Under the pieces are notes generated by a model that was not told where the DNA came from, searched no databases, and saw nothing but the letters and a program-made list of their open reading frames with translations. Both the position numbers and the translations under genes were made by a program. This document shows positions 36,604 to 47,244 of a stretch of DNA of 64,000 nucleotides, piece after piece. The DNA comes from Amyelois transitella (lineage: Eukaryota > Arthropoda > Insecta > Lepidoptera > Pyralidae), in NCBI RefSeq assembly GCF_032362555.1, contig NC_083515.1:3569001-3633000 (forward strand). The letters run 5' to 3'. Positions within the stretch are counted from its first letter, which is position 1. Each line of letters starts with the position of its first letter.

Positions 36604-37707
36604 CTACCCTGCGTGAGCCAAACATAAACTTACCGTAGGACAGGAGATTCCGACATCATTGTTTCCATTTTGATTTTTTCCAATCGTCATATAATCTTGA
36701 GACGTGGAAGAAGATTTTGTACAACCTGGGTTACAGCATCTTTTCCTTGCACTTCTTGTACCGTTCATCGGAGTTTCACTAACATTTGTTGGTAAACTGC
36801 TCTCATTTGATACAGCGCTCGCATCATTTCTGATATTACTTGCATAATTTCTAACAGTATTTGCTTCATTTCTGATAGAACTCATATCAGTTCTGTTAGA
36901 ATCCATATCATTTGTGACAGAACCAATATCATTTTTTAAAGGTGCATAATTGTTTAATGGACCCACATCATTTTTGAAAGGATTTAGATCATTTCTGAGA
37001 GTACAAGAACCAAACGGTTTTTGATCAATATCAAACGTCGTGGCATTATTGCTGTAACCTGTGACATTGGGATCATTTATGTTCGTCCCTGAAGTCCCTG
37101 GAATTGTATGAGATTTTATAGGTCAAAAGTGTAGGTACCAAATAAACTAACAAATTTTATCCTCTTCATTGTTTTCCTATTATGGCATTAAAAGTATATA
37201 AGCAGTTTTCATTTTTCCTACGTTTCCATTAATCGTTCATACATAAAACATATACCAGGTATATATCCTTTATCAAGTGAAAGGTTATCTTATAGAAATA
37301 ATATTCAGATAGTAACAGGTTGCTAGGATTTCGTCTAAAAATTACGTTCCGTATTGAATGCAAAATCAACAGACAACCTACAATACAAACCTCAATTTAA
37401 GAAATTCAATTAAGTGTGGTTTAAATAACGGGCAGTGGACATAATTTAACCAGGACTAGCAACCTTAGTATTACGATTGAAGGCTATGTATATGTATGTG
37501 AGAAAATCGATGCATATTCTTTATTGTTAGTTTACCTGTAACTTCTCGATGATTAACGCTTTTAAGTATGTATAACAAGATTCCAACAAGACTTCCAATG
37601 GCTACAGTAATTAAAACCAAGGATTTTTTAACAAAGTCTTGAAAATTCTCGAGGATTTCATCCATGTAACATTCTAGACTTTCGACAAGAGCTTCGTTGG
37701 TACACAT
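36604..37707 (-). CDS. Membrane-anchored protein with heptapeptide repeats (partial, unrecognised)
   Basis: Exon 1 is 37707-37536 (57 codons plus 1 nt) and encodes an acidic N-terminus and one hydrophobic anchor (SLVLITVAIGSLVGILLYIL, about residues 29-48). Exon 2 starts at 37097 after TTCCAG and keeps the frame. It reaches a good donor (ACG|GTAAGT) at 36634, or reads through to a stop at 36604. Exon 2 holds about ten degenerate copies of a 7-residue unit of the type (I/L/V)(R/K/T)N(D/E/Y)xxx, coded by 21-bp repeats at about 36810-37010, followed by a Cys pair (KRCCNPGC). A further exon may exist beyond 36630 but was not found. The anchor-then-ectodomain layout resembles the other small genes in 24.5-37.7 kb. 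No function can be named. Confidence 0.5.
36810..37010 (-). repeat. Degenerate 21-bp tandem repeat inside coding exon
   Basis: About ten units, one of 18 bp, each centred on codons for N-D or N-E. Examples are AGA AAT GAT and ACA AAT GAT. The period stays a multiple of three, as expected for a translated repeat. Confidence 0.75.
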
Positions 37708-38850
37708 TTTGTTAAAATGTGTAATATATGTACCTGAAGCAAAATAATTATAAGAAAGATTTTAAATTCAGTTATGGAGCTGCGAACAATAAGTAGGCTT
37801 TTTGCGCAGCTCCGTTTCAACAATAAAATTAAATTTTATTCACCATTACCGTAAGAAATAAACTAGATAAATGTAGCTTATAAAATGGTGGGTGGGTCAT
37901 ATAGCTCAGTCAGAGGGATGGTGCCGTAAAGTGCTGGCGAAGTATGGGACACAGAAAGCGAAACAAACTCTCTGCCCGATAAAGCCATGAGATGACTAAC
38001 GTTAATGTTTTGGTGCAGTTGCATAGGACTGAAAAGACTGTGTTACATCAATGAAAGATGTATACAGAGAAATATAAAGAAGCTGCAAAAGAAGAAAACA
38101 CAGTTACAAATGTAAAATTTGTATAGGTCTCACTATTTTGCATAGTAATATATTAAATTGTGAATAAAATAAACAAACTGAATTACACTCGATTAGCCAG
38201 TTCAACAGAAGAAGCGACTGTATGTGTATTGTGTATATTTATTACCAAGTAATTTTTTACTACACGAGAAATCCACATTACTATGGTATTAAGTCATCTG
38301 TCAACATTTCAAGACCAAAATCTTTAAACCTATTAAAAATGAATACGAAAGTTTTAAGATCTAAGGTCAAACAAGCAGATTAGGACACGGGTAACAATAT
38401 AGTTTTAGACATACCAAACAATTCTTTTTACATTTTTGAAGTATTGGGGAAATTTTTTGTACACAAAAACGGGGCGCATAGTATGTTTTTGGTGGTTTGT
38501 TAAAATTTATTCACTTAGCACATAATAATTATGACGCCAAAATATAGTGTCACACTTTACTTCTGTCAGTCTCTTAGAGTAAGTATCTACGTAATTATAA
38601 TTGTCAGTCTTCTTTAGTTGACATCTGAATAACAGATGATAAATATTTCACAGCCAAAAAGTTCAGTAGTTTAAAGAATAAAACAAAAAATATTATAATG
38701 AAGAGAAGTTAAGAAAATCTTAATTAATAAAATGTGAAAGTCTGTTTGTTTGTTGTCTTTTTAGTTTAGTTTATAAGTTTTATACTATTCTAAATTCTTT
38801 GGTCACCAGCAACATCCGTCGTCACCATACAGTAAGAAATATTAAATAGT
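37708..38850. other. Intergenic, no gene seen
   Basis: The stretch near 37897 reads tatagctcagtcagaggga, resembling a tRNA A box, but no matching B box or cloverleaf follows. Otherwise AT-rich. Confidence 0.4.
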
Positions 38851-38854
38851 ATTG

Positions 38855-39020
38855 CCTCCCTACTAGGGTCACTTGGCGACGCTGGGATCCTGGGCAGGCA
38901 GAGGGCATCGTGGTAAAATGCCTGCGATCCCATGATGCCCTCAAAATGGCTAGAAGGCGCACGGGGGGTTTTAGTGGGTAGGCTGGTACATTAGGTGCCA
39001 GGAGCCTTGCCGTTTCTTAT
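38855..39020. repeat. GC-richer dispersed repeat fragment
   Basis: Contains ctgcgatcccatgatgccc, aaaatggctagaaggcgcac and ttttagtgggtaggctgg. It has the look of a LINE 3' region common in moths. Family unresolved. Confidence 0.45.
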
Positions 39021-40099
39021 GCAAAAATATACAGATTTCTTATAGTCTAATCAAAAAAATATTAATGTACACAACAATAAATTATTGTTTATTTTAAACA
39101 ATAATGGACAAATTATTGTGATGAGTTTTAATTAATATATGTAGAAATTGCAGAACCTTAATTCTTACCTCATTTTCAGTAAAATTGGAATCCTTTATTA
39201 AGGAAATGTTGATAAATTGTTTTGTGTTATGAAAGGCTAGGAGTCAGAGACACGATGAAACCACACAATGAATTTGCTTGTTTTAGTAATAATTGAGAAA
39301 AATAGGAATCCTTGTAACTAAAATCTTCAAAGAGTCGTCTTAAATGTAAGCATTAGGCGGTAAAAAACTGTTCAAGGCCAAATTTTACTCGAAATAACCT
39401 TGTAGATGGTAAATAACACGCCAGTTACAAAAGAGTTACTATAAATACTTAAATAGCCATTTCTTTAAAAACTCGTACTTACCTGCACATCAACAAAACG
39501 AAAATGTTTCTAAATACGGCATTCCACGTGTAGGTATTAACCTACCAACCGTGGCTAGACAACCTATTCAGGAATTTTGACGTTTTTTCTGTAAATTTGT
39601 CCAATAGCTTCGATCTTCAAGAAATTTTATATTATTATGTAAAGTGTGGAATACAGAAATGAAAATTTCATGTGGGTGAAGCCGAGCGTGAAAGCAAGTT
39701 TCAAATATTCTTTCATTTTCATTATTTTCTCATAAGATAATTATAGCTATATAGTATATATCCGAAAATAGATTTTTGTAAAATATTGGCCAAGTTTAAT
39801 AGTAAAATAAATCAAAAAGCGGTCCCGCAATCCATCATGGCGATGGAGTAACGTGACCAGCCGCCAGAGTATCGCCGATTTATTAAGGATTATGGAAAAC
39901 TGACGATCGGATTGGAGATAGATCCAACGGAAAAAGATTATTGGAATTCGCTGCAAAAGTTTAGCGACGGTAGTGCCGTGTGGTTCCCGGACGAAGAGGG
40001 AAGAATACGATCACTCCCATCTCATCCCAATATATAATGTGTTGTATAAATAATATGTTAAACGCGACTGAAGCAATAAGCACATTCATCTAGTTCAGC
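39021..40099. other. Intergenic with small repeat pieces
   Basis: About 39970-40010 holds gtgccgtgtggttcccgg, the head of the LINE-derived repeat, next to unclassified moderately GC-rich sequence (39810-39970). No gene seen. Confidence 0.45.
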
Positions 40100-40535
40100 T
40101 TTTACCCATTATAAATCCAATATGGATTAGGTTGCCCTATAAAGGTTGCGGAGGTCAGACAAAATTCGCTTAATATAAAGACCTACATACATACATACAC
40201 ACATTTGGTCACGTTCTATATCCCTTGCGGGGTAGACAGAGCCTTGAGAAGACTGAATGGCCACATTCAGCTATTTGGCTTAACGATAGAATTGAGATAC
40301 AACTAGTGACAGGTTGCTAGCCCATCGCCTAAAAAGAATCCCAAGTTTGTAAGCCCATCCCTTAGTCGCCTTTTACGACATCCATGGGAAAGAGAGTCCT
40401 ATTCTTTTTTGTATTGGTGCCGGGAACCACACGGCACTCTATAAAGACCTGACTTACTCAATCCAGGATTATAATCAAAAGGTGCATCCCGGCTTCTTTG
40501 AGAGATAAGGAACGAAACTGGGATACTCATAATGC
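40100..40535 (+). mobile_element. tRNA-related SINE interrupted by a LINE-derived repeat
   Basis: SINE sequence (ggttgcggaggtcagac at about 40144, then aaagacctgacttactcaat at 40443) is split by the insertion at 40185-40439. The two SINE halves join cleanly when the insertion and one target copy are removed. Confidence 0.75.
40185..40439 (-). mobile_element. Complete ~255-bp LINE-derived repeat with 11-bp target duplication
   Basis: Flanked by tataaagacct at 40174-40184 and 40440-40450. Read on the minus strand it starts gagtgccgtgtggttcccgg and runs through the block on the 62308 copy, ending (TATG)n. Both its head (~95 nt) and tail (~45 nt) match the two ends of the LINE at 50605-54023, so it looks like an internally deleted, non-autonomous derivative. 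Confidence 0.85.
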
Positions 40536-40899
40536 CGGGAATGAATAATCTTTACCTAATCACAATTGATAAAATGGATAAATCTGTATGTAGGTATGCG
40601 CTAATATCGGAAAGTTTAGAACGGATTATTTTCCTGTTTGAAATGTTGGAAAGAGGTTTTTCTGAAGGTTTATATCTATAAATACCTACCTACTAGTAAT
40701 AATACAAGTATCTGTGAGTGTTTATTTAGAGCGTCTGTAATGGCACCCGAATAAAAAGCGCAATATATGTACAATATGTACAAAAAAAAAAAGATTTAAT
40801 TCAGAAACGCATCATTGATATTCATTATAGCATTATACCAATAAGGGGTGTTACGAGTATATTATACCTATCAGTTTGGTTGCTTATCGATGCTCTCAC

Positions 40900-41115
40900 T
40901 GTGAGGGAACGTCTTGCGGACATGCGCATTTAGACAACAAGATGGCCTGGATTGGACAACTGAACCATTATCTAACTGTAAGGTTCTCCTACAAAGGATG
41001 AGGAGATCAGATGGGAGTCGCTTCGATTACAAAGCCGACTTACCCTAACCAGGACAGTGTTCCTTAGAAGGCCTATGGCTTTCCTCTAGAAAGGTTAATT
41101 TGACCCGTGACTCAA
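40900..41115 (+). repeat. Diverged copy of the tRNA-related SINE
   Basis: Contains gtgagggaacgtcttgcgga, gagatcagatgggagtcgc, ccgacttaccctaaccagga and ctctagaaaggttaat, in family order. Confidence 0.55.
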
Positions 41116-41754
41116 GAGAGGAGAATAATGACATATCTACGTACATAAATCACGTCATTATTCCTTACGGGGTAAGCAATGCAAAAATTCTCAAAAGTGC
41201 GACCACGGTCACCTGCATTTTTGCCAAAAACTTTACAAGCCTTTTCCTTACTCCATTTTTACAATCTGCGCGGAAAGAGAAGCGGCTGACAAAGAAAAGT
41301 TTTAGTTAATGTATAAAAAAATTAAGATCAACATCGTCAAATCAAATCTCAAACAAAACTTAAGTATGTAGGTACCCAATTATGTACCTTCCCTTATTAT
41401 TAAAATGATTATTAAAATCTAATTTCATACTTACACTCTTTGCCTTATAATCTTTACACCAGCAAAAAATACTTGATAAGGAAATGCCTAGTGACTCGTG
41501 CAGTATCTTTATGCAAAAAACATATCAAATTCCGGTCAGTCGTTCCAACTGGACGTCAATAGATATAAGACATTCAACTTTTCATTGTTTAAAAAGCAGA
41601 TCGTATGGTCTCAATGCTAAAGTAGATAAACAATTATTTTTTTATCATTTTATATTAATTTAATGATAAAATATTAATAACTATAGTAGGTATCATTTCT
41701 TATTATAATTAAACATTGACACATGCACAGGTTAGTTAGTACATCTCGGTACTT

Positions 41755-43977
41755 TTAACAAAATTTTGGCGAGTCCCACCATTTCCTAAAATCTTCGATT
41801 ACAGATTTCCTTCTGAATTTCTCTTCGTCATTCAGCAACTTGCAGAATGCGCAGTAATCATCAGTTTCTTCGCTCTCACCTCTACTGTGGTAAGAATAAT
41901 GATTTTTCCATTTGAAATAATCCGCGTATTTTTTGGGATTATTTATCAAATAATTCATTTCTTTTGCGAGCTTTTCCGGACCAAGCGTCAGTGCATTCAG
42001 ATATATTCCGTCAGGCATGAATCTGGAATAGAAACATAATGATTTAGGTAGACGAATTTTATGAATGAATTTTAATGGCATTCTCCCAGGGATGTCGTAT
42101 AAGGCGACTAAGGAAAGGCTAATAAACTTGGGATTCTTCATATAGGCGATGGACTAGAAATTCATTCATTCATGTAATCACGTCTTTATCTGATGCGGGG
42201 TAGACAGAGCCAGCAGTTGTGATAGACTGACAGGCTGGACTAGCTGTCCTACCTGTCACTATTTAAATCTTCATTCCATCATTAAGCTTCTCGTATATAG
42301 CTGAACGTGAACTTTCAGCCTATGACTGTTGGCTCTGTCTACCTCGCAAGGGATGTAGATGTGATTAAATGTCTGGTCCATTAGCGATGACTGCAAGGAT
42401 CTATAATGCCCTACCTGACTGCATAAGAAAATAAGAAAATGTAAACTTGCTCGTATTTATTAAAAACTTAAAGCTACTTTTGACCGATAAATGCTACTAT
42501 ACACTGGACGAGTTTATAAATGCTACTATACACTGGACGAGTTTATTTATATTGTCATATTCAACATAATAGCCGACATAAACCTGCCTGCCGTTCCATA
42601 TTATTTAAAAATTGCAATGCCCAACAGGGTTCATATTGTACCTATTTATAAGCAGTTAGTAATTCAACTGATGTACTTTATGACATGCAATAAAGATTTT
42701 GAATTTGAATGTAGATATGTATGTATAAACAACGAAATATTAATCAGTTGTCAGTCTGTTTTAGTTAAAATCACAGAAATCGCAAAAAAGTCCTTTCTGT
42801 ATTTTTTCTATTTTTGTATCTATAATTAACTGAAGACGCACATTTTAGGATATTTATGTGAATATTGTGGAGAATTTTCTGTAGAGTACCTACATATATT
42901 AAAAAAATGATTGCTACCAAAAATCAATAATACTTAGATAAAAAATTATTTCCTTGTTATGTCGCATTTCACCTTGATTATTATTCTACTTACAATTGTT
43001 ATCTGCATAGTTTAAAACACTCGCAAGTATCACAGTGATAAGATAATTATCATTCACATTTCTCAGTTAACGTACCGTGTGTAATTAGCCTTTCCATAGA
43101 CGATTGGAACAGCATCATTTTGCAATGCATGCAACAACTTTTCAGTAACATAGTCTTCACTGAACGAATTCTCGAAAGACAAATAAAAGTAATAGTCTTT
43201 CTTGATCATATCCAAACACAATTGTCTATTTTGGCGTGGGCAGGTTAGATTACCACATTTTCCATAAATATCAATTTTCAGTCTGTATTTATTCAGTTTC
43301 ATTTGAAGCTTTTCAACGAATTTCTCTCGATGACTATAAGCGGGACAGTTGGAAGCAAACCAGGCAGCCGCTTTAGTTTTTGATTTTAAACTATCCTTGA
43401 AGTCTTCACTCACTGGTCTCATATCATTTAATTTCATCCAATGCATTATCTTATTAGGTCCAATGACATTGCCATTTTCATTCCGAATAGCGATGTACTC
43501 CCATCTACAATTCGAGTCCAGTCTGTAACTCCATGTCCAGTTGAAGTAATCATTGAATCTGTCAGAACAAACCGGGTAATAATGAGAAGATTCGACGCTA
43601 GAAAACACGTATTTCTGTTCGGGTGATCTGTACCACGGCAACTGCAGTGACGAATAATGTCTCACTTCAGACATAGCAAAAACTATTGCGTGAAATTTTG
43701 TATAATCACAGAAATAATCTCTGTCTGCAGTCACATAACAATTAGTGTATGAACAGTTCCGTCCGATGAATCCACTGCGTCCGGGACCGATGAACACGAA
43801 CGGTTCTGTTTTTGGCGAAGTCCACAGCAAAACATATTTGTAGTCCGGATTTGGTTGTACGCATACATTATCTGCATCGGCACTTAGTAAATATTTCTCA
43901 ATGAAAAGGAGAACTGATAGTAAGAGAACAACTGCGATTATTTTAGCGCACTTTTGGATATATATTTTACGGTTCAT
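41755..43977 (-). CDS. Alpha-1,3-fucosyltransferase, GT10 (gene A)
   Basis: Two exons, 43977-43076 and 42022-41755, join within the Arg codon of NYTR (CG|A) and give 389 residues. The layout is a Golgi type II membrane protein: short basic tail, anchor at about 11-28 (IIAVVLLLSVLLFIEKYL), stem, then the GT10 domain. Diagnostic blocks are ESSHYYPVCSDRFNDYFNW (acceptor side) and, across the junction, YYFYLSFENSFSEDYVTEKL, VPIVYGKANYTR and FMPDGIYL (GDP-fucose binding). The C-terminal exon has the Cys pair CAFCKLL and ends in FRKWWDSPKFC. An upstream in-frame ATG at 44139 would add 54 GC-rich residues. I reject it because it would place a long non-membrane leader before the anchor and paralogues start at the shorter position. 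The intron holds a nested repeat and a LINE fragment. Confidence 0.92.
42080..42385. repeat. LINE-derived repeat split by an inverted copy of itself
   Basis: 42080-42142 is a plus-oriented head (gatgtcgtataaggcgacta, ttgggattcttcatataggc). About 42160-42250 is a minus-oriented tail piece (ggggtagacagagccagcag). 42250-42385 resumes the plus copy (ctacctgtcactatttaaat, then ggctctgtctacctcgcaag). So one element has landed inside another, within gene A's intron. Confidence 0.7.
42386..42715 (+). mobile_element. 3' fragment of a jockey-like LINE
   Basis: The frame gives RLYNALPDCIRK, then CYYTLDEFI, typical of the C-terminus of jockey-type LINE polymerases. It ends with tgacatgcaataaagatttt, a usual 3' end for such elements. 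The coding part carries stops and a 29-bp tandem duplication. Confidence 0.6.
42487..42544 (+). repeat. Perfect 29-bp tandem duplication
   Basis: 42487-42515 and 42516-42544 are identical (ataaatgctactatacactg and on). They lie in the jockey-like fragment, and the frame change they cause shows the copy is not functional. Confidence 0.9.
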
Positions 43978-44284
43978 TGTTTGATGTGTGAGCCCGAGAC
44001 AAAAACGCGTTGTTCTGCCGGCTTTGGTGGGCTGCTCTTCTGGGTATGTTCGTGACGCACGCGGCACAAGGTCGCTGGCGCGCCAGAAACGTAGGGTTTG
44101 CACGATATCCCATCGACGCGTGATCCAATTACTCTGCATGCTTAGTGTGGGGTAGGTGACAATTTTACATTACCCACTCATGCTTTCGTAATAACTAAAG
44201 CAAGTGTGTAAGCTGCTTTTCTCCCCACGCGGATTATAATAGTTTATCAAGCAAATCACATAAAATTGAAATTCTCTGTAAAGC

Positions 44285-44398
44285 TAGGAACACGCCCCTT
44301 TTGGAATCTCAATTCCATCAATAAACCATACAGCTAGTCTACTTGTGTAATTATATTTTCTCTGTCTACCCTTTAGGATATAAAGTCGTGATATAGTA
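44285..44398 (+). repeat. Decayed 3' half of the LINE-derived repeat
   Basis: Contains ggaatctcaattccatca, catacagctagtc, tctgtctaccctttagga and gtcgtgatat. Confidence 0.6.
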
Positions 44399-44997
44399 TC
44401 ATATTTAAGGGTAATTACTACATATTTATAGATATATTTTTTTAAATTTTATCTGTATAAATACGAAAACAGCTCCCTGGAGCTAGTCGTAGTTGTTTTC
44501 TCCCTAAGGTTTGGCCCGGGGTTGCCTAATTGATGCAGATTTCCCCTAAATTATTTCCCCAATTATTTAACTGTGCACTTATAAAAAAAAACTGAGTTAT
44601 TGAATCCGTACTGTTAAGAGCTTATGCACACAGTAACGCACTCGAAACATAGATAGCACACTTTGATTACACTTTACGATTAAACGAAAATTAAAAAAAA
44701 TTAAGTTAAGGGAACAACCAAAAAAAAATTACCTAAACCGAGTGAAAATTGTTTGAAATCAACCCTTAGATTTTATCACTAAGCTTAACAAGTTAACGTA
44801 ACTTCACTGCGTTCTAAGTTCAAAATACGTAAGTACACCAATGGCCAACACGCAGAGCCGGCCTTACTAATAGTGTGAGATTACCCTGCACAAGGGCACA
44901 ACCATTAGAGGCGCCCAGGCCATTCATTTGCTTACCACTCTTCTTTTTTATATTATATTTTTTATTAATCAAAGAAATTAAAGAGTTATCACTTTTC

Positions 44998-45095
44998 CGT
45001 GCCGTGTGGTTTCCCGCACCAATCATAAAAAAATAGGACCACCCCCTCTCATTCCTATAGATGTCGTAAAAGGCGACTAAGAGATTGGGACTAGT
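44998..45095 (+). repeat. Head of the LINE-derived repeat
   Basis: Contains gtgccgtgtggtttcccgca, aataggaccaccccctctc and gatgtcgtaaaaggcgacta. It breaks off at ggactag and is followed by unrelated GC-rich sequence to about 45300. Confidence 0.75.
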
Positions 45096-45655
45096 TATGC
45101 AAGTACCGCCTCTGATGTTCAGGAGACGCGACGCTATGCAATCTGACGGCATTGCGACACATTAAAGGGCGCCAGAAGTGTATTGCCCACGGATACTAGT
45201 TGAGCTAGCTTCGTCTTGACCGATACTGGAGTCGCAACGCAATGCCTTCCCCTTGGGCGCCGTTGTGGCGCCATCGGCCTCCCCACTACACCCCGTACGT
45301 TCCCGTTGGTGGAAATCGATGAAAAGCACGCGATTCTTTTTTTTTAATTGCGGATTTTCCTTTTTTTTTTAATTATTTTTTTTTCTTTCACAAGTTTTTG
45401 TCTTTTATAGGTTCACACCTATTAGGTAAAATTGGGACCCTACTACTAAGCTACCGCTGTCTATCCAACTATCACCAGACTGTATCTTATAAACCGTGAT
45501 AGCCTTAAACTTAAAGTTTTTTTCTGTTTGGTCAGCTGGTTGACTGGTAGAGTGTCAGTGGCTAGAGAGACCAAACGGCATTAAGTCCGCCTTTTGTACA
45601 TTTTTGTTTTTGTGCAATAAAGTATTAAATAAGTAAATAAATAAATAGGCAGAAA
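45096..45655 (+). repeat. Patchwork of repeat fragments upstream of gene A
   Basis: 45096-45300 is GC-rich and unclassified. 45425-45520 has ctaccgctgtctatccaact and ataaaccgtgatagcctt. 45535-45655 ends cattaagtccgccttttgta, gtgcaataaagt and (AAAT)n, the 3' end of a poly-A retroposon common in moths. The patchwork occupies the place where a second exon for gene B would be expected. Confidence 0.55.
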
Positions 45656-45911
45656 ACATGTTTTTTTTTGCTCAATATTAATAACGGTCACAGGTAAGAT
45701 TTAGCTTAGATGCTTAAAAATTTCGCAGAATAATAGTTTTTTGGTAACTTTCAAAAGATAAGTATAATTAAATAATTGAATATATTTAATAATTAGTTTT
45801 GAATTAAGAAATTTTTCTGATGAAGAAAATTCTAATATTATTTTATTTTATGTCATTACATTACATTATATTAAAAGTTAAATGTTACATATGTTTTAAA
45901 CTACAACATAC

Positions 45912-46792
45912 CTTGTGTAGTTAGCGTAACCATATACAACTGGAACAGCATTATTTTTAAGTGCGTGTAACAACTTTTCAGTAACATAGTCCGTGCTCAT
46001 GGAGTTTTCAAAGGACAAATAAAAATAATAGTCCGTTTTGATCATGTTGAAACACTCCTCATTTCCTTTGGCACAGGACAAGTTGCCACACAGACCGTAA
46101 ATGTCAATAGTATAATTGTAAGCAGTTAGTTCAATTTGAAGATCTTGAACAAATAATTCACGCTGACTTCTAGATACACAATTTGATGCAAACCAGGCAA
46201 CTGCTTTGGTTTTACTCAGTAAGTCTTTCTTTAGCTCATCACTAACAGGAGTCATTTCTTCCACTTTCAGCCAATGCATAATTTCGTTTGGCCCAATTAA
46301 ATCACCGTTTATATTTCGAATAGCGATGTACTCCAATCTACAGTCAGAATCTAATCGATATGTCCATGTCCAGTTGAAGTAACCATTAAATCTATCAGAA
46401 CAAATTGCGTAATAATGTGAAGATTCGGCACTTGCCATCACATACTTCTGATCAAGAGATCTGTGGGGTGGCAATTGTGAATTCGAATATGCTATCAATT
46501 CGGTCATAGCGAAAACTACTGCGTGGAATTTGCTATGATCACCAAAGTGGTGTCTGGCCGGTGTAACGTAGCAATTAGTAAATGTACAGTTCCTTGATAT
46601 AAATCCTTTCCGGCCAATATCTATAAATTTGAAGGGCTCCGTATCCGGTGAAGTCCACAGTAAAATTTGTTTCATATCTAAAAGTGGTTTATACTCTTTG
46701 TCAATGTAGAAGGTCTTGCGAAAAATTAACATCGCTAACAAAGGAGCAAATATAACAATTGTTAAAATTTTTTGTTTTGCTTTGTATTTCAT
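45912..46792 (-). CDS. Alpha-1,3-fucosyltransferase first exon (gene B), no own second exon
   Basis: An intact exon of 293 codons plus 2 nt starts at ATG 46792 and ends at NYT plus AG before GTATGT, the same phase and site as its paralogues. It has the anchor (ILTIVIFAPLLAMLIF), AESSHYYAICSDRFNGYFNW, and the nucleotide-binding part YYFYLSFENSMSTDYVTEKL, VPVVYGYANYT. I found no FMPDG-type second exon between it and gene A's start. Two readings fit: it splices over gene A's first exon to the exon at 42022-41755 (AG|A restores Arg in phase), or it lost its own second exon and is non-functional. The open frame without stops favours continued use or recent loss. Confidence 0.8.
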
Positions 46793-47244
46793 TGTAAACC
46801 ATGTGATAGTCTTTAGTCATAATAAAAACATGAAGATTGCGATTGTTTATATAAGTAATTGCTGATAGTTAAACACGTTAATTTTGAAAGTGAGGTTGTA
46901 ACAACGAATCTCACGAAAGTAAAGGAGGTTCTGATATATTCCTTATGTACACTGAAATAAAAGTAATTTGTCTATAAGGACTTTGACTTTTATATTTCAA
47001 AAAATAAATATTGCCAAAGAAATAATAATAAATAGCATTGTATAGCATAGCATTTAAGTACTGAGTACCTCTAAAGCTTAATAAGAAAGCTTACATGAAA
47101 AGATTGATAAGTACCGTTCAAATGGTCACCTTCAAGCTATCGTATATCAAAAAAGCACTCCCACATCATGATAATCTTAAAATGTTCTTTAAATTGCTAG
47201 GTTTCTCTTCGTTACCCCTATATTAAACTAGCTTCGCTTTATAC

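Noticed and set aside
37890-37970. Possible tRNA gene (tatagctcagtcagag)
   Set aside because: Only an A-box-like word is present. No B box and no cloverleaf stems could be formed by eye.
42491-42829. 112-codon frame as a host gene
   Set aside because: It is a frame through a jockey-like LINE remnant with an internal tandem duplication.
43978-44139. Upstream in-frame start of fucosyltransferase A
   Set aside because: Paralogues start just before the membrane anchor. The extension has foreign composition and would disturb type II topology.
44820-45152. Candidate second exon for fucosyltransferase B
   Set aside because: The open frame comes from repeat sequence (head of the LINE-derived repeat) and contains no FMPDG or FRKWW block.
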